DNA from: JALYGY01 sp963800975
GTDB lineage: Bacteria > Actinomycetota > Rubrobacteria > Rubrobacterales > Rubrobacteraceae
Reading direction: 5' to 3'
Length of the DNA: 64,000 nt
NCBI GenBank assembly: GCA_963800975.1
Contig: CAWDDB010000008.1
Location: 1,178,001 to 1,242,000 of the forward strand
Part shown: one piece after another, positions 34,670-43,287 of the stretch
How positions within the stretch are numbered: the first letter of the stretch is position 1
Layout of the letters: every line of letters starts with the position of its first letter
Notes under the pieces: model-generated
Seen by the model: only the letters and a program-made list of their open reading frames with translations
Told to the model about the DNA's origin: nothing
Database searches by the model: none
Position numbers and translations under genes: made by a program

Positions 34670-35629
34670 GTGAAACGGCGAGTGGTTCTACTACTGACGA
34701 CGATAGTGGCGGCACTAGCCGCGTGCCTGTCGGCGCTTTCGGTGCCCGTGGAGCCTGCGGAGGCGGCATTCCCGGGATTGAACGGCAAGATCGCGTTCCA
34801 CAGCAACAGGCCAACCTTCGCCAACTTTACTGGTGACTATGAGATCTTCACCATGAGCCCCAACGGCACGAACGTCAAGCAGATCACCAGCAACTTCGAC
34901 GCGGACGATGCCGGGCCAGCCTGGGCTCCCGGCGGCGGTCACGTGACGTTCGCGAGCAACAGAGATGGTAACTACGAAATCTACACGATGAAGTCCGACG
35001 GCTCCCAACAGATCAACCGCTCCAACAACCCGGCGAACGACGTGTCTCCCGCTTACTCTCCTGGCAACAAGATAGCGTTCGTTTCCTATCGCGACGGCGA
35101 TGCCGAGATCTACACGATGAACGGAGATGGGGCAAACCAGACCAACCGATCCAACAACCAGGCGGACGACGCGGCGCCAGCCTGGTCACCGAACGGCAAG
35201 AAGATAGCGTTCCAGAGCTCTCGGGACGGCGATTACGAGATCTTCACGATGAACCCGAACGGCACGGACATCACCAAACTCACCAAGAACGGCGCCTCCG
35301 ACTCGCAGCCTGCATGGTCGCCTGACGGAACGAAGATAACGTTCTCGACTAACCGAAAAACCTTGGCTAACCTGACGGGCGACTTCGAGGTCTTCACGAT
35401 GGAGGCCGACGGCTCGGGGCAGACCCAGCTCACCAAGAACAACTATGCGTACGACGTCCAGCCCGCCTGGTCTCCCTTCGGCGATCGAATAGCGTTTGAG
35501 ACCAGCCGGGACGGCGATGCCGAGGTCTACACCATGAAGGTAGACGGCACCCAACAGACCAACCAATCCAACCTCCTGGCCGCCGACGGCCGCCCCGACT
35601 GGCAGCCGGTCTTCTTTAGCCTACCCTAG
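34670..35629 (+). CDS. Secreted PD40/TolB-like beta-propeller protein 1
   Basis: This 319-residue secreted protein has a signal peptide (VVLLLTTIVAALAACLSALS, cleavage near EAA). About six PD40-type blades follow, with the pattern D-G-D-[YA]-E-[IV]-[FY]-T-M and P-A-W-S-P-x-G-x-K-I-[AT]-F. PD40 propellers bind peptides or glycans, as TolB does. It lies 63 bases after beta-helix gene 2 in the same direction. GTG 34670 is preferred because AGGAAAGG precedes it; the frame also starts at TTG 34643. No membrane anchor follows the signal. Confidence 0.85.
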   Translation: MKRRVVLLLTTIVAALAACLSALSVPVEPAEAAFPGLNGKIAFHSNRPTFANFTGDYEIFTMSPNGTNVKQITSNFDADDAGPAWAPGGGHVTFASNRDGNYEIYTMKSDGSQQINRSNNPANDVSPAYSPGNKIAFVSYRDGDAEIYTMNGDGANQTNRSNNQADDAAPAWSPNGKKIAFQSSRDGDYEIFTMNPNGTDITKLTKNGASDSQPAWSPDGTKITFSTNRKTLANLTGDFEVFTMEADGSGQTQLTKNNYAYDVQPAWSPFGDRIAFETSRDGDAEVYTMKVDGTQQTNQSNLLAADGRPDWQPVFFSLP

Positions 35630-35765
35630 GACCGTGATCCTCCAGCAATGCGAGCTTCTAAACAGGTCGCCAGCCACGCCAGTGGCGGTAAACAACGGAG
35701 GTAGAGAATGACGAGGAGCGTCGACTTTAGAGCGGTGTGGGTGGGTCGGGCTACGGTGACACGCC

Positions 35766-37037
35766 GTGATTCTGGCTGCAATGCTTGGTCTGCTGCTGGC
35801 GGTGAGACCCGCCCACGCTGACACCTTCACCGTCAACAACGCGTCCTTCGATACGGACGATGGCGTTTGCGAGCCGTTGGGAGTGCCTGAGGACTGCACC
35901 CTGCGCGAAGCGATCAACGACGCCAACGCCGCCGGCGGGGCAGACACCATCGGCTTCGACATCCCCGGCGGCGGCGTCAAGACCATCGAGCCGAACCCGT
36001 CGGGACTGCCCCCGATAACTGGGCGGGTGACCATCAACGGCTACACCCAGCCTGGGGCTAGTCCAAATACGCTGGCACAAGGCAACAACGCCGCCCTGCT
36101 AATCCAACTCGACGGGAGCAACTCCATGAGCGACCAGGCGGGGCTGTTTATCGACGACAATGCCTCGAACACCGTGATCAGGGGCCTGATCATAAACCGC
36201 TTTGGCGCATCCGGCATCATTATTGATGGCGCAACGGGCGTGAAGATCGAGGGCAACTTCATCGGCACTGATACCACCGGCACCCAGGACCTCGGCAACG
36301 AAGTCAACGGGGTGAGCCTCAACTCCCCAAACAACGTCGTCGGGGGCGCAGTTCCCGGAGCCCGCAACGTCATCTCGGGCAACAACGAAAATGGCGTCGT
36401 CATCTCCACCAACCTCGCGAAGGAGAACAAGGTACAGGGCAACTACATCGGCACCACAAAGAGCGGGACGAGCCTTCTGGGTAACGCGCTCGATGGCGTG
36501 CTGGTTTTCACATCTGACAACATCATCGGGGGCAATACCTCGAGCGCGGCCAACACCATCGCTTTCAACGGCCAGGATGGGGTGACGGTTTGCTGTACCG
36601 GCGCCACCGGCAACCGCGTATTGCGCAACTCCATCTTCTCCAACGGAGCACTCGGCGTAGACCTGAACAGCGACGGTTTGACCCCCAACGACACCAAAGA
36701 TCCAGACACGGGCGCCAACGGCCTGCAGAACTTTCCCAATCTGTCCTCCGCCAAGAACTCGGGCGGCCAAACCACCATAAAGGGCACGCTCAACAGCAAG
36801 CCCAACAAGAACTTCGTGCTCCGGTTCTTCTCCAACCCGCCCGCGGGAGCCGCCGAGGGCAAGAGGTGCATCGGCCAGAAGAGCGTGAGCACCAATCAAA
36901 ACGGCAACACGGGCACCTTCACCTTCAAACCCGCCAACAAGGTCGGCGTGGGTCAGTCCATTACCGCCGCGGCCACCGATCCCAACGGCAACACCTCGGA
37001 GTTCTCGGCGCCAAGGCCGGTGACGTCGCCGCAGTGA
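35766..37037 (+). CDS. Secreted CSLREA-type parallel beta-helix protein 3 (start disrupted)
   Basis: This 423-residue frame begins at GTG 35766 with only part of a signal peptide (MILAAMLGLLLAVRPAHA). It has the CSLREA-like CTLREAINDANAAGGADTI, beta-helix coils and the shared C-terminal module with FTFKPANKVGVGQSITAAAT. GTG 35766 has no good ribosome site. A strong GGAGG stands before ATG 35708, whose frame gives a basic signal N-region but is one base out of register. I infer a single-base insertion in the leader, or a sequencing error. It pairs with protein 6. Confidence 0.8.
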   Translation: MILAAMLGLLLAVRPAHADTFTVNNASFDTDDGVCEPLGVPEDCTLREAINDANAAGGADTIGFDIPGGGVKTIEPNPSGLPPITGRVTINGYTQPGASPNTLAQGNNAALLIQLDGSNSMSDQAGLFIDDNASNTVIRGLIINRFGASGIIIDGATGVKIEGNFIGTDTTGTQDLGNEVNGVSLNSPNNVVGGAVPGARNVISGNNENGVVISTNLAKENKVQGNYIGTTKSGTSLLGNALDGVLVFTSDNIIGGNTSSAANTIAFNGQDGVTVCCTGATGNRVLRNSIFSNGALGVDLNSDGLTPNDTKDPDTGANGLQNFPNLSSAKNSGGQTTIKGTLNSKPNKNFVLRFFSNPPAGAAEGKRCIGQKSVSTNQNGNTGTFTFKPANKVGVGQSITAAATDPNGNTSEFSAPRPVTSPQ

Positions 37038-37039
37038 AG

Positions 37040-37405
37040 ATGGACCTGGAGACGTTGAACCAGTACTTGAGGAAGCTCCACGGCGACAGCCGCGTCGTCT
37101 CGATGGATCCGGAAGCAGAGATCCTCTCCATGAAGTTCTGCGGTTCGGTGGGCGGACCCTACGACGACGGCGAGATAGAGCTGACCTTCACGGCCCTGGA
37201 GGCGGTGAACCTGCCGCTGTCCCTGATCCCTCCCGTCCGGATGCACGAGGCCAACGGCTCGCAGTCGGAGTTGCTGCTGTCGAAGAACTACCGCTGGGAC
37301 GACAGGACGCTCTGGATCCTCACCGACGCCGTGGGCGCGAGCTGGCACGTGTACGCCGGAAGCTACTCGGTGAAGGTGCTCCCCGTGTTCTGGAAGAGAC
37401 CGTGA
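37040..37405 (+). CDS. Hypothetical protein of 121 residues
   Basis: The frame opens MDLETLNQYLRKLHGDSRVV and is closed by TGA 37403-37405. It has no signal peptide, is acidic at the start and beta-rich later (SLIPPVRMHEANGSQSELL, WHVYAGSYSVKVLPVFW). GTG 37034, which overlaps the beta-helix 3 stop, is another start. It is the only apparently cytoplasmic product inside the secreted array; a chaperone or adaptor role is possible but unproven. Confidence 0.6.
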   Translation: MDLETLNQYLRKLHGDSRVVSMDPEAEILSMKFCGSVGGPYDDGEIELTFTALEAVNLPLSLIPPVRMHEANGSQSELLLSKNYRWDDRTLWILTDAVGASWHVYAGSYSVKVLPVFWKRP

Positions 37406-37566
37406 ACACCGGCTCCGATCGGAAAATACCTGGTCTCAGATATCCCCTGCGCCGTCCAGGTAAGCATCGGTCAAGATGCGCCGGTTACGGTTGGGAGGGC
37501 CGCCACACCAGAAGTGGTGTCTCGGTAGCGAACCCGGACCTCAAGAGCACCGAAGGAGGGGGCCCG

Positions 37567-37806
37567 ATGCGAACGGCGAGAAGCAACCCTTCCTCTCTCA
37601 CCACCTGGTGCCTCGGCCACAGGTCAGTTCATCCGATCGATCTCAGACGATCAGTCCTTTGGTTGGTCACTTCCTTGTCTCCCCACGCGACAATTCTTCT
37701 GGAAGAAAGGGCGACAAAGAAAGACAGGCAGATGATGAGGCAGGGCAACACAACGGTCAGCCGTAGGTCGAGCGACCACACGGACGGGAAGGAACGGGAA
37801 ACGTGA
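37567..37806 (+). CDS. Possible leader ORF before beta-helix 4
   Basis: AAGGAGG stands eight bases before ATG 37567, and this 79-residue frame ends at TGA 37804-37806, overlapping the GTG of the next gene (GTGA). The peptide is basic with no clear fold (MRTARSNPSSLTTWCLGHRS). The 397-base gap after 37405 is otherwise without a gene. It may be a real coupling leader or a decayed signal region. Confidence 0.3.
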   Translation: MRTARSNPSSLTTWCLGHRSVHPIDLRRSVLWLVTSLSPHATILLEERATKKDRQMMRQGNTTVSRRSSDHTDGKERET

Positions 37807-39134
37807 TCCTGACACAGCTGCGTGCAGTGGCGAGAGAAAGAGTACTGCCTCTGGCACTCTTGTTAACGATGTTGGTCATGGCTCTGAGTCTGCTCGCGGC
37901 GAAGCCGGCCCAGGCCAAGACCTTTACCGTAACATCCGATAGCCTGGACTCCTCGGACATTGCCCCCGGCGACGGCATCTGCGACACCCTCTCGGTCCAG
38001 CTGCTCAACCCATGCACGCTCAGGGGAGCGATCCAGGAGGCAAACGCCTTCCCCGGGGCTGACAAGATCTACTTCGACATCCCGCTCGGCGGCGTCCAGA
38101 CCATAAAGCCCAACGGCCCGCTGCCCTTTGTTACGGAACAGGTCACTATTGACGGCTACACCCAACCTGGGGCTACCAAGAACACCATCGAAGTGGGTGC
38201 CACCAACGCCAAGCTGCTGATCGAACTCAACGGTGAAAACGCCGGGAAGCCCTCGTCAGGGCTCGTCGTATCCGCCGGCAACTGCGTGGTGCGGGGGTTG
38301 AACATCAACCGCTTCGGCGCCAACGGCGTCTGGCTCTGGGGCAACGCGGCGGGCACCAAGATAGAGGGGAACTTCCTGGGCACGGATCCCTCCGGTACCC
38401 TCGACCGGGGCAACATCGGCAGCGGCGTGGGCAACTTCCACGATTTCGGTCCCTCCGACGTCACGGTCGGCGGCACCCCCCCTGCCGCCCGCAACCTGAT
38501 CTCCGGCAACGGCGATGAAGGCGTACTTGTCGCCAATGAGAGCACGGACATGAAGGTGATAGGCAACCTTATAGGTACCCAGAAGAACGGGTCCAGCTCT
38601 CTCGGCAATACCGGAAACGGCGTGCGTATTACGGCGGACGGTGGCGTCGACATTACCGATAACACCATAGCCTTCAACGGTGAGGACGGGGTACTGATAA
38701 CTTACGGCATCAATAACAGCGTCCTCTCTAACTCCATCCACTTCAACGTGGAGTCGGGCATAGACCTATGGACAGAACTAGGGGACGACGGTGCGACCCT
38801 CAATGACGATAAGGATCCGGATACGGGAGCAAACAACCTCCAGAACAAGCCGCTCTTGTCGTCCGCCACCAACTCCGGCCCCAATACGACCATCAAAGGC
38901 TCGCTCAACAGCAAACCCAACAAGCAGTTCACCGTCCAGTTCTTCTCCAACCCCGTAAGCAACGAAGGCAAGAAGTTCATAGGACAGAAGAGCTTTACCA
39001 CCAACAAGAACGGCAACGTCTCTATCACCTTCTCCCCCGCGCAGAAGGTCGCCGTAGGGCAAAACGTGACCGCGACAGCCACCGATCCCAACGGCAACAC
39101 CTCCGAGTTCTCCGCGCCCAGGAACGTGACGTAG
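37803..39134 (+). CDS. Secreted CSLREA-type parallel beta-helix protein 4
   Basis: This 443-residue protein has a signal peptide ending AKPAQA, the segment CTLRGAIQEANAFPGADKI, beta-helix coils (GNFLGTDPSG, GNLIGTQKNG), and the C-terminal module ending ATDPNGNTSEFSAPRNVT. It shares a 46-base identical block with gene 2. GTG 37803 follows GGAAGGAACGGGAAAC. It sits in the same direction as its neighbours with a short gap to the second propeller. Confidence 0.85.
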   Translation: MILTQLRAVARERVLPLALLLTMLVMALSLLAAKPAQAKTFTVTSDSLDSSDIAPGDGICDTLSVQLLNPCTLRGAIQEANAFPGADKIYFDIPLGGVQTIKPNGPLPFVTEQVTIDGYTQPGATKNTIEVGATNAKLLIELNGENAGKPSSGLVVSAGNCVVRGLNINRFGANGVWLWGNAAGTKIEGNFLGTDPSGTLDRGNIGSGVGNFHDFGPSDVTVGGTPPAARNLISGNGDEGVLVANESTDMKVIGNLIGTQKNGSSSLGNTGNGVRITADGGVDITDNTIAFNGEDGVLITYGINNSVLSNSIHFNVESGIDLWTELGDDGATLNDDKDPDTGANNLQNKPLLSSATNSGPNTTIKGSLNSKPNKQFTVQFFSNPVSNEGKKFIGQKSFTTNKNGNVSITFSPAQKVAVGQNVTATATDPNGNTSEFSAPRNVT

Positions 39135-39178
39135 GGGCAGGGATGGATCGACCACTCGCGGGAAAGGAGACGCAGTAC

Positions 39179-40114
39179 ATGACCACGACTAACCGCCCGA
39201 AGGCGGCGGCGATGCTGGCGGCGGCGCTAGCCGTGACTCTCTCGGCTCTCCTCGTGCCGTCGGGGCCCGCGGAGGCGGCGTTTCCGGGGACCAACGGCAA
39301 GATCGCCTTCCAGAGCAACAGGGTCACCCTGTTCAACCCGCAGGGGGACTACGAGATCTTCACGATCAACCCCGACGGCACGGGCCTGGCCCAGCTTACC
39401 GCCAACGACGACAGCGATCTAAATCCCGCCTGGTCCGCCGACGGAGACCGGATCACGTTCACGAGCAACAGCAACGGCGGCTTCGACCTCGACGTCTACA
39501 CCATGAACCCGGATGGCTCTGGCCTCGACCAGGTCACCAATGACGTTGGAGACTCCGCCCCGGCCTTCTCACCGGATGGCTCGCAGATAGCGTTCTCGAG
39601 AGGCGTGGACGTCGTCCGGAATATCTACACGATGGGCGTCAGTGGCTCCAACCAGACAAACCGCACCAACAACCTCTCTTACGATACGAATCCCGCCTGG
39701 TCGCCCAACGGCCAGAGGATAGCGTTCGATAGCGACCGCGACGGCGACCCGGAGATCTTCACCATGGGCCCCGGTGGTGGCGGGCTTACCAAGCTAACCA
39801 AGAACAGCGCGCTCGACAACAGCCCCACCTACTCCCCCGGCGGCAATAAGATCGCCTTCTCGGGCAAACGCAGCGACGACTTCGAGATCCTCACGATGAA
39901 CCCCAACGGCTCCGGCCAGACCGCCATCACGAAAAACGGCGTCGGCGACCATGCGCCGGCCTGGTCTCCCAACGGCAAGCGCATCGCGCTCACAAGGGGG
40001 ACTCTCGGCGCCAGCGACGGCGAGATCTACACCATCAAGTCCACGGGCGGAGATCCCATCAACCTAACCAACAGCGCCGCGGACGACAGGAATCCCGACT
40101 GGCAGTCGAAGTAA
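39179..40114 (+). CDS. Secreted PD40/TolB-like beta-propeller protein 2
   Basis: This 311-residue secreted protein has a signal peptide (AAALAVTLSALLVPSGPAEA). Its PD40 blades follow the pattern YEIFTINPDGTGLAQLT, PAWSADGDRITF, and later PAWSPNGQRIAFDSDRDGDP. It is the paralogue of the protein at 34670. ATG 39179 has AAAGGAG nine bases upstream; an in-frame ATG 12 codons earlier lacks a site. Propeller genes alternate with beta-helix genes twice in this array. Confidence 0.85.
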   Translation: MTTTNRPKAAAMLAAALAVTLSALLVPSGPAEAAFPGTNGKIAFQSNRVTLFNPQGDYEIFTINPDGTGLAQLTANDDSDLNPAWSADGDRITFTSNSNGGFDLDVYTMNPDGSGLDQVTNDVGDSAPAFSPDGSQIAFSRGVDVVRNIYTMGVSGSNQTNRTNNLSYDTNPAWSPNGQRIAFDSDRDGDPEIFTMGPGGGGLTKLTKNSALDNSPTYSPGGNKIAFSGKRSDDFEILTMNPNGSGQTAITKNGVGDHAPAWSPNGKRIALTRGTLGASDGEIYTIKSTGGDPINLTNSAADDRNPDWQSK

Positions 40115-40132
40115 GAAAGGAACGTGGGGGCT

Positions 40133-41449
40133 ATGGAAATCGACACTTCCAGGACTACTAGGATTGGGAGGATGACAGGGCTCGCCGTAGCGCTCGCCCT
40201 TACCCTCGTCTCTCTCGGGATGTTGATCATGGCGAAGCCGGCGCAGGCCAAGACCTTCACAGTCGACTTCACGCCAGATCAGTCCGACTTTAATCCTGGG
40301 GACGGCACCTGCGACATCAGCTCCACGATCCTGAGCTTCTGCTCGCTCAGGGCGGCCATCCAGGAGGCAAACGACACCGCCGCGCCCGACATCATCAACT
40401 TCGACATCCCCGGTGGCGGCGTACAAACCATCAAGCCCACCAGCGAGCTGCCCCCGATAACGGCTCCGGTGACGATAAACGGTTACACCCAGCAAGGCGC
40501 TTCTCCCAACACCATCGCCCAGGGCGCCACCAACGCGACATTGCTTATACAGCTCGACGGGAGCGGGGCCGGAGGATTCGCCACGGGTCTGATCGTCAGT
40601 GCCCCGAACTGCGTCGTGAAGGGGCTTGTGATCAACCGCTTCGGTGAGGATGGCATCCGGCTCGCTTACTCTGACAGGGTGGAGGGCAACTTCATCGGCA
40701 CCGACCCCACGGGCACGATTGACATGGGCAACGATGACGAGGGCGTAAGCGTCGCCGGCGCGAACGATACCGTCGGGGGAGCCACGCCCGCCGCGCGCAA
40801 CCTCATCTCCGGCAACGACGATAACGGCATCCTTATCGATAACGTGTCGAACGACAAGATCCAGGGCAACCTCATCGGCACCGACAAGAACGGCACCGCC
40901 GACCTGGGTAACTCCGGGAGCGGCGTGCGCTTCTACGATGTCGCCTTGCCTGCCTCGAACACCACGATCGGGGGATCTGCCCCAGCGCGCAACACCATCG
41001 CCTTCAACGGCGAGGATGGGGTAGGTCTCTTTAGCCGACCTCGCAACTATGTCCTCTTCAACTCCATCTTCTCCAACGACGGGCTGGGCATAGACATATT
41101 TGGCGACGGCCCGACCCCTAACTCTCCAAACTCACTCGTGAACAAGCCCGTCATAACCACGGCCAAGGCAACCACGAAGAAAAAGAAGAAGCTCACGTCC
41201 ATCTCGGGTACCCTCAACTCCGCCCCCAACAAGAACTTCACCATACAGATCTTCTCCAACCCTTCGGGCACCGACGAGGGGAAGACTTTCCTGGGCCAGA
41301 GGAGCGTCAAGACCAACCAGAACGGCAACGCCTCTTTCGGGATCGGCGTGCCGCGCACCAAGGCGCCGGTGGGGTCCGCCATAACCGCTACGTCCACCAA
41401 CCCGACGGAAAACACCTCGGAGTTCTCGGCTCCTCGCGCGGTGAAGTAG
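40133..41449 (+). CDS. Secreted CSLREA-type parallel beta-helix protein 5
   Basis: This 438-residue protein has a signal peptide ending MAKPAQA, the segment FCSLRAAIQEANDTAAPDII, beta-helix coils (GNFIGTDPTG, GNLIGTDKNG), the poly-Lys linker KKKKKLTSISG, and the C-terminal module with ITATSTNPTENTSEFSAPR. It is the sister of protein 1, with an identical DNA block over LPPITAPVTINGYTQ. ATG 40133 lies eleven bases after AGGA; GTG 40124 is too near that site. The stop at 41449 ends the first part of the array. Confidence 0.85.
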   Translation: MEIDTSRTTRIGRMTGLAVALALTLVSLGMLIMAKPAQAKTFTVDFTPDQSDFNPGDGTCDISSTILSFCSLRAAIQEANDTAAPDIINFDIPGGGVQTIKPTSELPPITAPVTINGYTQQGASPNTIAQGATNATLLIQLDGSGAGGFATGLIVSAPNCVVKGLVINRFGEDGIRLAYSDRVEGNFIGTDPTGTIDMGNDDEGVSVAGANDTVGGATPAARNLISGNDDNGILIDNVSNDKIQGNLIGTDKNGTADLGNSGSGVRFYDVALPASNTTIGGSAPARNTIAFNGEDGVGLFSRPRNYVLFNSIFSNDGLGIDIFGDGPTPNSPNSLVNKPVITTAKATTKKKKKLTSISGTLNSAPNKNFTIQIFSNPSGTDEGKTFLGQRSVKTNQNGNASFGIGVPRTKAPVGSAITATSTNPTENTSEFSAPRAVK

Positions 41450-41629
41450 CGAAAAGGCAGCAGGTATCGGGCATCGGGTTTCGAGCGTGCGGGAATTCCT
41501 GCCCGATATAGCCTCTCGACCCGTGGTCGATCACTTCGGGAAAGGCGTAGGATTCACCGAGCGTATCCGTTCTCTGGCAAGAAACCGATCGAGAATACCC
41601 AATTCTAAGTATCCCTGAGGCCATCCAGT
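41450..41629. other. Gap before beta-helix gene 6
   Basis: No coding frame is convincing. The last part (41594-41629) contains AT-rich words such as AATTCTAAGTATCCC that resemble the run at 31690-31735, showing that the upstream region of gene 6 was copied together with its promoter. Confidence 0.4.
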
Positions 41630-41660
41630 TAAGAGCCAGCTAAGAGACACCGGTTATGTT
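41630..41660 (+). promoter_or_regulatory. SARP-style promoter before beta-helix gene 6
   Basis: TAAGAG at 41630 and 41641 are 11 bases apart, then eight bases (ACACCGGT), then TATGTT at 41655-41660. Over the 31 bases from the first repeat it differs from the element at 31744-31774 at a single position (T for C just before the -10 box). A shared regulator, probably the SARP-type protein at 28412, is inferred. Confidence 0.6.
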
Positions 41661-41755
41661 AGGGGGCGAGAAATATTGCTGGCACGTTGGGTCACGTGTT
41701 CTACCGGGATCCAGGCCGTGCCAGGTCGAGTAGCGACCGCGGAAGGAGCGAAGAG

Positions 41756-43126
41756 ATGGCTAGAATCCTTACCCCCGGGGCAACGTGGGCTCTGGCCCTG
41801 ATGGTAACCGTGCTGCTAGCCCCGCTCGGAATGTTGCTCGATGCGAAGCAAGCCCACGCCGAAACCTTCGTCGTCAACTCCAAGCAGGACTTCTCGGACG
41901 TGGATCCGGGCGACGGCGTCTGCGACACCATCGACGTCCAGCTGCTCAACCCTTGCACCCTCAGGGGGGCTATACAGGAGGCGAACGAGTTCCCGGGTGC
42001 CGACACCATCGAGTTCGACATCCCTCTCAGCGGCATGCAGACCATAAAGCCCGGCGTGCAACTGCCCACGGTTACGGCTCCCGCGACCATAGACGGCTAC
42101 ACGCAAGGTCCCGCAAGCGAGAACACCCTGGCGCAGGGCAACAATGCGGTCTTGAGGATAGAGCTCGACGGGAGCGACGCAACCGGATCTTTGCCAGACG
42201 GGCTAGTCATAAGTGCCTCGAACAGCGTCGTGAGGGGGCTTGTGATCAACCGCTTCGGCGGGGAGGGCATCCAGCTGAGCGGGTCGAACAACAAGGTCGA
42301 GGGCAACTTTGTTGGCACGGATTCCTCCGGCCTCGGCACCAACGTCGGGCCCCAGGACCCTGGCAACAAACTCAGCGGCGTGATCATTGCGCAGGGCACA
42401 ACTGGCAACATCGTGGGGGGCACCACGCCGGAGAGCCACAACATAATCTCCGCAAATAGCGGCGCTGGCGTTCGCATCTCTTCCTCGTCTTCGTCCAACT
42501 CGGTGCAAGGCAACTTCATCGGCATAGCCAAAAACGGGGGCCTGTTGGGCAACAGCCGCAGTGGGGTAGAGATAGTCGAGGCCAGCGACAACACCGTTGG
42601 TGGCAACACCGCGGGTGCCTCCAACACCATCGCCGGCAACGGTGGCGGATTCTCCGGCGGCAACGGGGTAACGGTCGTCGGGGCTGGCGCCGCCGGCAAC
42701 CGCATCCTCAGGAACTCCATAACAGCCAACGAGGACCTTGGCATAGACCTGAGCAACGCGGGGCTTGGCGACGGCGTGACCCCCAACGACCCCAAGGATC
42801 CCGACGCTGGCGCCAATGGCTTGCTGAACTTCCCGGTCCTTACCTCTGCCACGAGTTCCGGCAACGAGACCACCATAAATGGCAAGCTCAACAGCAAGCC
42901 CAACAAGAACTTCGTGCTCCGGTTCTTCTCCAACCCGCCTACGGACCCTACCGAAGGCAAGAACTACATAGGCCAGAAGACAGTCTCCACCAACCAGAAC
43001 GGCAACACGGGCACCTTCACCTTCAAACCCGCCAACAAGGTCGGCGCGGGTGCTCCCATAACCGCCACGGCCACCGACTCCCAGGGCAACACCTCGGAGT
43101 TCTCCAAGGCGGTGCCCGCGATGTAA
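41756..43126 (+). CDS. Secreted CSLREA-type parallel beta-helix protein 6
   Basis: This 456-residue protein has a signal peptide ending AKQAHA, the segment CTLRGAIQEANEFPGADTI, beta-helix coils with GNFVGTDSSG and GNFIGIAKNG, and the C-terminal module with FTFKPANKVGAGAPITATAT. It is the sister of protein 3, with two identical DNA blocks of 45-53 bases. GGAAGGAG stands before ATG 41756. The large hairpin at 43251 ends this transcript. Confidence 0.85.
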   Translation: MARILTPGATWALALMVTVLLAPLGMLLDAKQAHAETFVVNSKQDFSDVDPGDGVCDTIDVQLLNPCTLRGAIQEANEFPGADTIEFDIPLSGMQTIKPGVQLPTVTAPATIDGYTQGPASENTLAQGNNAVLRIELDGSDATGSLPDGLVISASNSVVRGLVINRFGGEGIQLSGSNNKVEGNFVGTDSSGLGTNVGPQDPGNKLSGVIIAQGTTGNIVGGTTPESHNIISANSGAGVRISSSSSSNSVQGNFIGIAKNGGLLGNSRSGVEIVEASDNTVGGNTAGASNTIAGNGGGFSGGNGVTVVGAGAAGNRILRNSITANEDLGIDLSNAGLGDGVTPNDPKDPDAGANGLLNFPVLTSATSSGNETTINGKLNSKPNKNFVLRFFSNPPTDPTEGKNYIGQKTVSTNQNGNTGTFTFKPANKVGAGAPITATATDSQGNTSEFSKAVPAM

Positions 43127-43250
43127 AGCGGGGACGCCGAGGAACGGCGTGCCGGGCGAGGAAAGTCGCCTTCATGGAACGGAGGTGATCTGGGGCTTTC
43201 CAGACGGTCTGGGCGCAGAAGCGGCACCTCGCGTTCCCTTAAAGCATCTT

Positions 43251-43287
43251 CGCGCGGCGAAGCGCCGGCTAAGCGCTCCGCCGCGCG
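43251..43287. terminator. Large bidirectional hairpin after the beta-helix array
   Basis: CGCGCGGCG (43251-43259) pairs with CGCCGCGCG (43279-43287), and AGCGC with GCGCT, with one mismatch between the two stems and a 7-base loop. It overlaps the stop of the convergent CPBP gene. There is no T run, so it may work as a convergent stop or an RNA end-stabiliser. Confidence 0.5.

Noticed and set aside
37406..37566. A riboswitch (c-di-GMP type) in the gap before beta-helix gene 4
   Set aside because: GGTAGCGAACCCGG and a small ACACC-GGTGT hairpin only loosely recall the motif; the conserved core is not there.
32926..41195. AAGAAAAAGAAGAAG in genes 1 and 5 as a programmed frameshift site
   Set aside because: Both genes stay in one frame through it and give a Lys linker with the same C-terminal module.
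31869..43126. Repeated nucleotide blocks in the beta-helix genes as a possible CRISPR or mobile repeat
   Set aside because: The repeats are coding, differ in length and spacing, and follow protein coils; there are no unique spacers.
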